In this document: one piece after another, positions 1 to 6,911 of the stretch
Layout: every line of letters starts with the position of its first letter
Numbering within the stretch: position 1 is the stretch's first letter
Origin: Bacillota bacterium
GTDB taxonomy: Bacteria; Bacillota; Clostridia; Clostridiales; Clostridiaceae
Assembly: GCA_021779235.1 (NCBI GenBank)
Contig: JAJYBA010000009.1
Location: 1-21,844 of the forward strand
DNA length: 21,844 nt
Reading direction: 5' to 3'
Program-made: the position numbers and the translations under genes
Notes under the pieces: model-generated
Database searches by the model: none
What the model saw: only the letters and a program-made list of their open reading frames with translations
What the model was told of the DNA's origin: nothing

Positions 1-2
1 GA

Positions 3-761
3 AAAGGTGCCAGTTTCTTTTGGTTGCATTTTTTCCCACGAATGGATGCAACAACATTTTCCAAGGAAAAATTGATTAATTATTTAATGGCTTCAAAAAT
101 TAATGTACATAAGGATGAGATCAATAATGCCATATTCTTGCCAATCTTTTTTCGTGTTACTCATACTGATAAGCCTTTTATTTTGATGAAGCAAGTTTTA
201 GACATTGCCAATGGTTCTTACTATAGTACATTTTCTGTTGATTATGCTGTTACTGAACTATTAATTGAACTAACAGACCAATATAATAAGCAGCTACTAC
301 ACAGTACCATCAATCCCAATGAAAATTCTTATAAGTTTGCTCAAATTTTAGAATGGATTCGGGTCAATATTTATCAAAACTTAAGTGTTCAAGAAATAGC
401 CGACACATTTTCATTTAATGCTGATCATTTAACCCGTCTTTTCAAGAAAAATATTGGAATGAGTACAATCAAATATATAAACACTTTAAAGCTAAATAAA
501 GCAAAAGAGCTATTATCAACAACCAGTAAGTCCATTAAAGAAATTTCCTACGAATTAAATTTTAAAGATGAAAAGTATTTTATGAAATTGTTCAAAAGCT
601 ATGAGGGAATTACACCAAGTAAGTTCAGGGATGCATATACAAATATTTATATTAATACCATTACAGTTGACCCCGAGATTCCAATTCCATCACATTTGTC
701 AGCTTTTCTAAATAATTCGGATTCTAAAGAATCCTTTAAAATAAATAAGGATAACTCGTAA
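3..761 (+). CDS. AraC-family transcriptional regulator, 5' end outside the window
   Basis: Transcription activator of the AraC/XylS family, probably a one-component sensor. The first possible start in the window is a TTG at 24, but the frame is open to the window edge and upstream codons still read like an AraC cupin sensor domain (GASFFWLHFFP), so the real start lies outside. The C-terminal part, from about residue 105 of the visible ORF, holds the two helix-turn-helix units: the first around NLSVQEIADTFSFNADHLTRLFK, the second around SIKEISYELNFKDEKYFMKLFK, followed by the usual family ending GITPSKFRD. A tail of about 40 residues after that ending is longer than usual. It is the only clear plus-strand gene before the epoxide-hydrolase remnant and converges on the hydrogenase operon, so nothing in the window identifies its target. 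Family assignment is firm; effector unknown. Confidence 0.9.
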   Translation, partial: KGASFFWLHFFPRMDATTFSKEKLINYLMASKINVHKDEINNAIFLPIFFRVTHTDKPFILMKQVLDIANGSYYSTFSVDYAVTELLIELTDQYNKQLLHSTINPNENSYKFAQILEWIRVNIYQNLSVQEIADTFSFNADHLTRLFKKNIGMSTIKYINTLKLNKAKELLSTTSKSIKEISYELNFKDEKYFMKLFKSYEGITPSKFRDAYTNIYINTITVDPEIPIPSHLSAFLNNSDSKESFKINKDNS

Positions 762-822
762 TAAAACTTTGGAACATGCTTTGATACTCATATGACAAGT
801 ACATTTTTTTGTATAATACTGA

Positions 823-1284
823 TTAAAAGTAGCTGTTATTTACACTGCTCCATATTGTTTCATACACCTTACAGCAAATATTATGAAAAGCAGCTTCAAT
901 ATCCCTGCTCAAGGATAAATTAAAATCAAAACTTTTACCTTCTATCCCAACTATTACTCCTTCAACTGCCTTGTAGCTTTCAAGAGCTTTTATAAGGCTA
1001 TACCCGTGTTGAGAAAACATGCTATGATCATGATTTAACCTATAAATATCCTTTAAACAATTAACCGTTACCGTTCCCGGTTCAATGCCAAACAAGGTTG
1101 CATCAATTATAATTATATAGTCCCCTTCTTCAATTTTGCCAAGACAATACTGAAAGTCTACCTCACCGATAATTACCTTAATACCACTTTCCTCTAAATT
1201 TTTACTTAGTTTTTTAATTACATGAATAGCCACTCCATCATCACCCATTAATCTGTTTCCGATTGCTATTACTTTTATGGACAT
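823..1284 (-). CDS. hyaD: [NiFe]-hydrogenase maturation protease (HyaD/HycI type)
   Basis: Endopeptidase that removes the C-terminal extension of the hydrogenase large subunit once nickel is in place, closing the active site. The 153-residue length is normal for the family. Visible family features are the N-terminal glycine and acidic loop GNRLMGDDGVA (residues 9-19), the acidic DATLFGIEPGTV segment near residue 61 and a histidine in SQHGYSL, which correspond to the nickel-sensing Asp/Glu, Asp and His of the HybD/HycI family. The ATG overlaps the end of the large-subunit gene by 10 bases (ATGTCCATAA), implying translational coupling. The substrate in the adjacent gene carries the expected cleavable tail. 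Last gene of the operon; no convincing terminator was seen between it and the convergent AraC gene. Confidence 0.93.
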   Translation of the reverse strand: MSIKVIAIGNRLMGDDGVAIHVIKKLSKNLEESGIKVIIGEVDFQYCLGKIEEGDYIIIIDATLFGIEPGTVTVNCLKDIYRLNHDHSMFSQHGYSLIKALESYKAVEGVIVGIEGKSFDFNLSLSRDIEAAFHNICCKVYETIWSSVNNSYF

Positions 1285-2687
1285 ATTATTATTTCCATGG
1301 GCTTAAACCTATCACTAACAATATGTGTAGCACAAGATATGCATGGGTCAAATGATCTTACAATTCTTCCTATTTCCACAGGCTGCTCTGGATTTTGAAT
1401 TTCAGTACCTATAAGTGACTGTTCTATTGCTCCCCTTACTTCTTTTGAATCTGTAGGAGAACAGTTCCAGCCACTTGGAGTAATAATATTGTAATGATTT
1501 ATCACCTTTTTTTCAATTGAAACCCAGTGAGCTAATGAGCCTCTTGTAGTATCTATAAGCCCACCTCCTCTTCTACTTTCTGGAATCTCATATTGTCTTT
1601 GTACTACTGGTTCAAAACTAACTCTTTCTAAAAGCTCTCCAATTATATCTATTATCTTTTTAGTCTCTAAAACTCTTGCAATCGTCCTATCCATCATAGA
1701 TATTCTGTTAGGATAATTGCTACTTAAAATCATTCTGGCAAGGGGCCCTACCTCCATAGAATTGCCATTGTAGCGAGGTGCTTTAACAAAACTATAAGCT
1801 GGAGCTTTATCCATATCATCTTCTGTAAAATTGCCAAATGGATCACTTTGAACTGTTTCACCCATATACCACGAGTTATATATATTTTCTGTTATCTTCA
1901 TTTTATCAAAGGGTAACACATTTTTATTAATAAAAACTGCTGGCTTTACATAAAAAACTTCATTATCCTTATAAGTATCAAATACCCCATAAGTCATCAA
2001 ATTTCCATATCCCTTACCCATATTAAAATAATCTCCATAGTAATCTGCAATAATATTTACATCTTCCAACATCCTATTATTTATAAAAGCTTTTGTTTCG
2101 GAAACTAAATATTTTAAATTAATGAGATTAGATGCATTTATGGTTTCTGTTACCCCTCCAACAAAAATTCCATGATTATGTGGAGCCTTACCTCCAAGCA
2201 CTGCCAACCCTTGATGAGCTAATCTACTAATCTTTATTGCCTCTAAGTAATCCTCTGAAATTTTCTTGTTTAAAGCTTTAGGCAGCCTTAAATCATATCC
2301 TCCTGCTGATGACACCGGCTGAATTTCTGGAGTAACTATAAAATCTGGCAAAGTATAAAGATAAAAATGTCTTATATGATTTTGTATAAACTCCCATCCA
2401 TGAATAATGTCTCTTAGCATTTTACCATTTTCGTTTGGAAATACACTTAGTGCATCTTCAAGTGCAAGCGTTGATGCAACTGAATGAGCTGTTGAACAAA
2501 TTCCGCATATCCTCTCAGTAAAATAAATAGCATCAAAAGGAGACCGTCCTAGTAGCATTTTTTCAAATCCTCTAAATAATAGTCCACTACTTTTAGCATC
2601 AACTACTTTGTTATTTTGGAGTTTCACTTCTATTTCCATAAAACCACTAATACGGGTTAATGGATTTACTTTTATCGTTCTACTCAT
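1275..2687 (-). CDS. mbhL: [NiFe]-hydrogenase large (catalytic) subunit
   Basis: Catalytic subunit of an uptake-type [NiFe] hydrogenase that splits H2 at a Ni-Fe(CN)2CO centre. The 470-residue protein shows both nickel-binding motifs: RICGICSTAH at residues 59-68 (RxCGxCxxxH) and DPCISCATH at 447-455 (DPCxxCxxH). Fifteen residues follow the final His, IVSDRFKPMEIIICP, and match the extension normally cut off after His by a HyaD-type protease, here encoded by the overlapping downstream gene. The start ATG has GAAGGTG seven to ten bases upstream and lies 29 bases after the small-subunit stop. Gene order small-large-protease matches mbhS-mbhL-hyaD known from Clostridium acetobutylicum, which is the basis for the symbol. 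No hyp maturation genes are in the window, so they must lie elsewhere if the enzyme is active. Confidence 0.95.
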   Translation of the reverse strand: MSRTIKVNPLTRISGFMEIEVKLQNNKVVDAKSSGLLFRGFEKMLLGRSPFDAIYFTERICGICSTAHSVASTLALEDALSVFPNENGKMLRDIIHGWEFIQNHIRHFYLYTLPDFIVTPEIQPVSSAGGYDLRLPKALNKKISEDYLEAIKISRLAHQGLAVLGGKAPHNHGIFVGGVTETINASNLINLKYLVSETKAFINNRMLEDVNIIADYYGDYFNMGKGYGNLMTYGVFDTYKDNEVFYVKPAVFINKNVLPFDKMKITENIYNSWYMGETVQSDPFGNFTEDDMDKAPAYSFVKAPRYNGNSMEVGPLARMILSSNYPNRISMMDRTIARVLETKKIIDIIGELLERVSFEPVVQRQYEIPESRRGGGLIDTTRGSLAHWVSIEKKVINHYNIITPSGWNCSPTDSKEVRGAIEQSLIGTEIQNPEQPVEIGRIVRSFDPCISCATHIVSDRFKPMEIIICP

Positions 2688-2716
2688 TTATTCACCTTCA
2701 ATTCTAAATTGCCCTT

Positions 2717-3592
2717 TTAATATTTTACAAATGGTTCCATACCATCTGGAAAAGCAAAATTAGCACAGCCTATGCATGGTGTATTGTCTCCAATAGGCCA
2801 ATTGACACCACCATTCCATTTCATAGTTGGGCAGTCGGTTCTAGTAATTGGTCCCCTGCAGCCCAATTTAAACATACAGGTTTCTTCACCAAGGTTTTTG
2901 GCAAAGATTCCTTTGTTAAAGAATGACCTTCTAGGACACCTGTCATGAATTGTAACACCATAAAATAAAATTGGCCTATTACTACTATCAACTTCTGGTT
3001 TCCCCTTAGTAATTATATAGGCCACAGTTCCTATAACCCAGGCTGGGTTGCAAGGACATCCAGGAAGATTAATTACTTCTCTTTTTAGCACATTACTTAA
3101 ATTAGTGCATTCTGAAGGATTGGGTCTAGCAGCTGAAATTCCTCCGCTAGAAGCACAAGTTCCTACTGCCAAAACATATTTAGCTCTTTCTCCCGCCATC
3201 TTAACTGCCTCTAAAGCAGTTATATCCTTATCTTTATATTTAGCTACAATATTATAGTTTCCATTATTTTTTAATGCTACAGCTCCATCTACTAGCAAAA
3301 TAAATTCAGTTTCCAAGGTTCTTAAAAACTGTTCAAAAGCACTTTCTCCTTCTTCTGCCATTATGCTATTGTTATAGGTTAGATTTACCATTTCCCTAAG
3401 AAAAAAAGTCACATCAGGATTTGTTGCATTTAAAAGAGAAATAATATTGCCAGAACATCCTGTAGCCTCTAGCCATATAGCATTTATCTTACTATTTTCT
3501 CTTGTTTTTATGCTTCGGATAGCTTCATTAACTAAACTAAAGGCTGATAATTCCTTATGCTGTGCTAAAGGACATGTTTCTTTGCTTTTCAA
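2717..3592 (-). CDS. mbhS: [NiFe]-hydrogenase small (Fe-S) subunit, no Tat signal
   Basis: Electron-transfer subunit that carries Fe-S clusters away from the Ni-Fe site. The 291-residue sequence starts at TTG with GGAGG seven bases upstream. Cluster ligands seen: proximal C46, C146 and C179; distal H216, C219, C239 and C245 (HDRC...CMFKLGC); medial C254, C273 and C276 with Pro266 in NWPI, which is typical of a [3Fe-4S] medial cluster. The canonical ECTGC motif reads EATGC here, so the first proximal Cys is Ala43, and an extra Cys181 lies in PGCPCNP. The N-terminus (MKSKETCPLAQHKEL) lacks a twin-arginine signal, and there is no hydrophobic C-terminal anchor after PFVKY. No cytochrome b gene is adjacent. 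A soluble cytoplasmic enzyme is inferred; its electron acceptor is unknown. Confidence 0.94.
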   Translation of the reverse strand: MKSKETCPLAQHKELSAFSLVNEAIRSIKTRENSKINAIWLEATGCSGNIISLLNATNPDVTFFLREMVNLTYNNSIMAEEGESAFEQFLRTLETEFILLVDGAVALKNNGNYNIVAKYKDKDITALEAVKMAGERAKYVLAVGTCASSGGISAARPNPSECTNLSNVLKREVINLPGCPCNPAWVIGTVAYIITKGKPEVDSSNRPILFYGVTIHDRCPRRSFFNKGIFAKNLGEETCMFKLGCRGPITRTDCPTMKWNGGVNWPIGDNTPCIGCANFAFPDGMEPFVKY

Positions 3593-3630
3593 TTTATTGC
3601 CTCCATATAATTAATAAGAAAAATCTTAAT

Positions 3631-3659
3631 AAATTATATCTGATTTTACACATATCACT
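3631..3659 (-). promoter_or_regulatory. Candidate promoter of the hydrogenase operon
   Basis: On the minus strand a perfect TATAAT (3636-3631) stands about 38 bases before the mbhS start codon. The corresponding -35 position, 17-18 bases further up, is poor (TGAAGT or similar). A good -10 with a weak -35 fits an activated promoter. Inference from sequence only. Confidence 0.35.
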
Positions 3660-3669
3660 TCATGTTTTT

Positions 3670-3685
3670 ATGTTATGCATCACAT
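3670..3685. promoter_or_regulatory. 16-bp palindrome upstream of the hydrogenase promoter (possible operator)
   Basis: ATGTTATGCATCACAT is symmetric except for one base pair class (positions 5 and 12), giving half-sites ATGTKA around a TGCA centre. It lies just upstream of the weak -35 of the candidate mbhS promoter, where a CRP/FNR-family activator would bind. The half-site resembles TGTGA, but the centre spacing is shorter than in classical CRP sites. The regulator is not identified. Confidence 0.35.
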
Positions 3686-3780
3686 ATTTATATGAAAATA
3701 AATGGATACTTATAACTATTTTGCCTTATATTACCTTAGCTGCATACAAGCAATCTTTATCTGTCCACAGATAAGTAATA

Positions 3781-4296
3781 TCAAAGATTTCCAAGCTTCT
3801 CAGATGTTATAATGATGAAAATAAAGAACGTTGCTACAATATACGTAGCCATGAGTAAAGAAAACTGGATGGCAAATACATTTGTGCCATTGATAAGTTT
3901 AGATACAAAAGAAATTGGATTTAAAACATCCCAAGAATTTAGCTTAAGGAACTTTCCAATATAAACAGCGTATCCACTAAGTAGCGAAATGATGAGTATA
4001 GCAATGTTTGATAAAGTCTTGCCTATTTTATATGCTATTAAATGATAAATTATCTTAAGGGACAATATGCCTATAATATTGCTCAAAACAACACCCATCA
4101 AAACATACATAGTGTTTATCCAAATTACTATACTTGTTGCATATGCATACATATTGGGATAGGCATACGAACTCATAGAAAAATCGGTTTTATCATAATG
4201 AATAAAACCTGCCACCATATATGGAGTATTAGGATATAATAATAACCACACTATATATTTGAAAAAGACTGCTATAGCTTCATAATTGAGTATAAT
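3781..4296 (-). pseudogene. DUF1361 membrane protein, N-terminally truncated remnant
   Basis: C-terminal part of a DUF1361-family integral membrane protein of unknown function. The segment WLLLYPNTPYMVAGFIH matches the family's characteristic WLLFLPNAPY-like motif, and about four hydrophobic segments follow. A GTG at 4251 could be read as a start, but it lies inside the conserved motif with no Shine-Dalgarno sequence, and the frame continues open upstream to 4296 without an ATG. The region before that (about 70-80 residues in full-length members, from family knowledge) is absent. In the same frame, directly upstream past TGATAA, lies the start of an unrelated metallophosphoesterase gene, so the truncation looks like a deletion junction near 4300. 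Confidence 0.65.
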
Positions 4297-4299
4297 TTA

Positions 4300-4377
4300 T
4301 CATACCAATGCATAATGAATGCACGTTTGAAATGCTTCAAAATTTCCATGTATATCTGCTAATACTGTAACATCCAT
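4300..4377 (-). pseudogene. Metallophosphoesterase start fragment (25 codons)
   Basis: A short reading frame begins with ATG (4377-4375) preceded by AGGAA at good spacing and encodes MDVTVLADIHGNFEAFQTC and a few more residues, then stops at TGA. The ADIHGN segment is the first metal-binding motif (DxHG) of calcineurin-like phosphoesterases and the following FEAFQTCIHYAL fits their first helix. The remaining domain is missing, and the frame runs straight into the DUF1361 remnant after two stop codons. Best read as the surviving 5' end of a deleted gene. It is short, so chance similarity is possible, but the position of the motif directly after a start with a ribosome binding site supports the call. 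Confidence 0.5.
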
Positions 4378-4784
4378 AGTGTTCCTGGTTTCTAAAATCG
4401 TGACAAATCGATTTTTCACATTATAAATGTGGTGGCGTCACAGGATTCAACCACTTGGGTTAATACTTTTGTATTAAAACTCCATAAACTTTCGTTAGCC
4501 TTGAATAACTATGGTATTCAAGTACAACAGAGTTAAAGCTGTTAGCAATCCCTATAAAAAGTAATTATATATATATGTCCGACTTTCACTACGTGTCTTT
4601 GCGACATATTTACTTTTCACATATAGTATTATCCTTTATCTTGCCTTTTATTCACAAATTACCACAAAAACCAGGGTTACCTCCCTTCAATTTGTTTCTT
4701 TTTATTCAATTTTGTCATTACTTTTTCAAGCAGCTGTCACCTCCTCTATTCGATATATTATAAGGTGCCTATAGACATAATAAA
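4378..4784. other. Non-coding gap, no gene recognised
   Basis: About 400 bases without a convincing gene. The plus-strand frame at 4575-4763 has no recognisable domain or ribosome binding site. On the minus strand a few ribosome-binding-like strings (GGAGGTGA near 4742, GGGAGG near 4683) precede only very short frames. A weak stem GTGGT...ACCAC occurs around 4431-4456. Probably decayed sequence. Confidence 0.4.
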
Positions 4785-4805
4785 AGATGCCCCTAGGGCA
4801 CCTTC
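4785..4805 (-). terminator. Rho-independent terminator after the methyltransferase
   Basis: On the minus strand GGTGCCC-tag-GGGCATC forms a 7-bp stem with one mismatch and a 3-base loop, followed by TTTTATTAT. It lies just after the methyltransferase stop codon. Confidence 0.65.
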
Positions 4806-4815
4806 AAGTACTTTT

Positions 4816-5619
4816 TTATTTTTTTGCTACAAAAATCCCAGCATCTTTCGTAACATAAAATCCAAGCAAGGTTTTCTGCTTAACATATGTTTTAAAATCA
4901 TTGTATTGATCTACTATAAACTGATTTTGATTTCCATGACAGGATAAAATATACGATATTAGTGGTTCTGCTTCTGTTACCAATAGTGAGTCCTCATATT
5001 GTTTCCACTCTACTTTTGAAAATCTCGGTTTTAGAATATCACTACCGTTTTCTTTTCCATAGCGATCATATAAATGATCAGATGAAAGAACAATTCGTTC
5101 ATCAAATTTAGTTACTAATTCGCTTATTTCTTTCATATGCTTTTTTCCGTAAGTTGCAGATATTAACTTACCTTTGGGCTTTAGCACACGAACTATTTCA
5201 TTACAAGCTTTTTCGATATCTGCACAATAAAACAATACATGATTTGCAATCACCAAATCAAATTCTGAATCTAAAAAAGGCAACTTCTGACAATCACAGC
5301 TTACATAAGAAAATTGTTTTCTTTCTCGACCTATTCTACGTTTTACATCTCGAATCATTCCACTCGATATATCAGAAAGCGTTACTGAAATTTCTTTTGG
5401 AATGTCACAATCTAACCAAAGAGATCCATCTCCACAACCAATCTCTAGTATTTTCATATGATCTTGCATTTTTAGCTGTTCAAATATCCAAGGAAACCAT
5501 CCATACTGATTATGAGAATACTTATTATGTAGTTGAATTCTTGCTAAGATATTTGAAGCATTCTTATATTGATTTCTTAAACTAGTTTTCATTCCAGTTA
5601 AATTAATTATTTCCAACAT
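4816..5619 (-). CDS. Class I SAM-dependent methyltransferase (C-terminal half of a broken MerR fusion)
   Basis: Rossmann-fold methyltransferase. Motif I is MKILEIGCGDGSLW (about residues 54-67), followed by an acidic SAM-ribose strand VTLSDISSGMI, the CDCQKLPFLDSEFDLVIANHVL motif region and IVRVLKPKGKLI, typical of the Methyltransf_11 type. The substrate is unknown. The reading frame starts at ATG 5619 without a ribosome binding site, and an alternative ATG ten codons in also lacks one. Upstream and in the same frame, after only CAA, TCT and a TGA, lies the MerR DNA-binding domain. From family knowledge, clostridia carry single proteins with a MerR domain, a middle segment and this methyltransferase with the same NxYKNASNxxARIxLHNKYS linker, so this is probably one half of an interrupted gene. 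The enzyme domain itself looks full length and unbroken. Confidence 0.8.
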   Translation of the reverse strand: MLEIINLTGMKTSLRNQYKNASNILARIQLHNKYSHNQYGWFPWIFEQLKMQDHMKILEIGCGDGSLWLDCDIPKEISVTLSDISSGMIRDVKRRIGRERKQFSYVSCDCQKLPFLDSEFDLVIANHVLFYCADIEKACNEIVRVLKPKGKLISATYGKKHMKEISELVTKFDERIVLSSDHLYDRYGKENGSDILKPRFSKVEWKQYEDSLLVTEAEPLISYILSCHGNQNQFIVDQYNDFKTYVKQKTLLGFYVTKDAGIFVAKK

Positions 5620-5625
5620 TTGAGA

Positions 5626-5838
5626 TCAGTTAATATCATTTAATGAAAATCCAAGATACTTAAGTAGTAATATTTGTTGTAGTCTTCCTAAGTCCTTGTT
5701 CGTATAGTAACGCGCACCTGAATCAGAAAGTAAAGAAGGTTTCAAAATATTCTTTTCATCGTAATAGCGAAGAGTTTTTTTTGTTATACCCGCTAGCTTT
5801 GCAAATTCACCTGATGAATAATAACCATTTATCTTCAC
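5626..5838 (-). pseudogene. MerR-family DNA-binding domain, cut short by an in-frame TGA
   Basis: Seventy residues covering the MerR winged-helix domain: YYSSGEFAKLAGITKKTLRYYDE (recognition helix and wing) and the second half ending LLLKYLGFSLNDIN. The start ATG at 5838 has AAAGGAG nine bases upstream. MerR proteins normally continue with a long dimerisation helix; here the frame meets TGA at 5628-5626 and continues, still in frame, into the methyltransferase. The long helix (roughly 60-70 residues in related fusions, by family knowledge) is absent, so both a deletion and a nonsense change are inferred. The peptide could still bind DNA weakly but would lack its dimerisation element. Confidence 0.75.
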
Positions 5839-5889
5839 TTCATTACTCCTTTCTGAAATCCTTGTTATCTATATTCATTTCTTTATTAG

Positions 5890-6099
5890 TTAAACACTCG
5901 CCAATACCCTTGGCACAGGTAATTTATCTTGCAACCATTCCATAATCTGATATTCATGTTCTGCTTCTTCGCTTATAGTTTGTATTTTAAGTATTTTATC
6001 AGCAAATATGATAACTGTTGAATCTGACATGCCAACATTATCATAGGAAAAGCTTTCATTTCCAATCATATTTTTAATTTTATCCGGCAAAATGAACAT
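5890..6099 (-). pseudogene. Aminoglycoside phosphotransferase (APH(3') type), N-terminal fragment
   Basis: The 69 residues match the N-lobe start of APH(3')-type kinases: IKNMIGN, then VGMSDSTVIIFADKILKI corresponding to the nucleotide-loop and lysine strand, then AEHEYQIMEWLQDKLPVPRVL, which parallels the REKDMMLWLEGKLPVPKVL segment of APH(3')-IIIa. Translation stops right after this, so about three quarters of the enzyme is missing, including the catalytic HGD and Mg-binding Asp regions. It cannot confer resistance. The start lies 8 bases after the sugar-isomerase stop, with GGAAGGATAAG as ribosome binding site, so it was the following gene of that operon. The MerR gene begins 51 bases beyond its stop. 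Confidence 0.8.
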
Positions 6100-6107
6100 A
6101 CATTATC

Positions 6108-6911
6108 TTATCCTTCCAAATAATTATTCGCTTTCATCCACTGTATTGATTTTCTTAAAGCATCAATTGTTTTTGTTTCTACTACACACCGACAGTTATG
6201 CAGCTTTGCTAAGTTTAACCGCCCATTGAGGTCAATTTCACCTGTTCCAAGTGTCAAATGATCCGACTTATTGTTACCATCATGAATATGAAAATGTTCT
6301 AACCGTCTCTCGTGTTTTATAATAAAAGCTTCATCCTTGTTATCACAGGAATTTGAATGACCTATATCCCATGTTAATGCAAATACATTACTTTGTAATA
6401 GCAGTTCGATTGCCTCTTTTTCATAATCCGTAAATCCATCTGTATTCTCAATACAAATATGGATATCGTCATGACCAATCGTCTGTTCACACATATCACT
6501 GAAAATACTTATACTTTCAAGATAAGAATCCTTGTACGTCTCAAATAGCTTCACTTTTCTATCTGGCAATGTAAAATGAACCCCGTGATTCATATGCATA
6601 TTAAGTATTGGCATCTCTAGTTTCTTTGCTACGTGAATCGTTCGTTCCACGGTTTCCATATATGCTTTTGCCACAAGTGGATTAAAATCACTAATATTCA
6701 GATTTTCATCTAAATGGATTGTATAAAATAATTGATACTTATCTTTTAATCCTTTCAGTTCTTCTAGCTTTTCCAGATTTTTCAACTGATACTGAGGCAG
6801 ATTCATATTTAGTTCTACAAAATGCAATCCTAATTCCTGACATAACACCATGGTTTCTTCTAACCCATTTAATTCTATTAATGTTGGCATTCCAAATATC
6901 ATAAATATCAC
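6108..6911 (-). CDS. Sugar phosphate isomerase/epimerase (xylose-isomerase-like TIM barrel)
   Basis: A 267-residue member of the AP-endonuclease-2/xylose-isomerase-like TIM-barrel superfamily, cytosolic and usually dependent on a divalent metal. Strand-end residues typical of the superfamily are visible: FVELNMN, YTIHLDENLN, ILNMHMNHG, ICIENTDG (metal Glu), ALTWDIGHSN (Asp-His), LEHFHIHDGN and CVVETKT (last metal Glu). Start choice is between ATG codons near 6911; the frame overlaps the last codons of the upstream phosphatase-pyrophosphatase gene by four bases. Its neighbours in the same direction are a histidine phosphatase-pyrophosphatase fusion and an APH-type kinase, suggesting a small phosphosugar- or nucleotide-sugar-related pathway. 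It is the only intact gene of that set. The exact substrate cannot be told. Confidence 0.82.
   Translation of the reverse strand: MIFMIFGMPTLIELNGLEETMVLCQELGLHFVELNMNLPQYQLKNLEKLEELKGLKDKYQLFYTIHLDENLNISDFNPLVAKAYMETVERTIHVAKKLEMPILNMHMNHGVHFTLPDRKVKLFETYKDSYLESISIFSDMCEQTIGHDDIHICIENTDGFTDYEKEAIELLLQSNVFALTWDIGHSNSCDNKDEAFIIKHERRLEHFHIHDGNNKSDHLTLGTGEIDLNGRLNLAKLHNCRCVVETKTIDALRKSIQWMKANNYLEG

Noticed and set aside
3562..3774. Plus-strand frame of 70 codons upstream of the hydrogenase
   Set aside because: Overlaps the mbhS start and promoter region, has no ribosome binding site and reads like A+T-rich non-coding sequence.
4381..4560. Possible riboswitch leader before the metallophosphoesterase fragment
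   Set aside because: Only a weak GTGGT/ACCAC stem was seen and no known riboswitch core could be matched.
4575..4763. Plus-strand frame of 62 codons in the gap before the methyltransferase
   Set aside because: No domain, no ribosome binding site; aromatic and isoleucine-rich composition is typical of translated A+T-rich spacer.
5890..6099. Active aminoglycoside resistance gene
   Set aside because: Only the first 69 residues of an APH(3')-type enzyme are present; catalytic HGD and metal-binding parts are missing.
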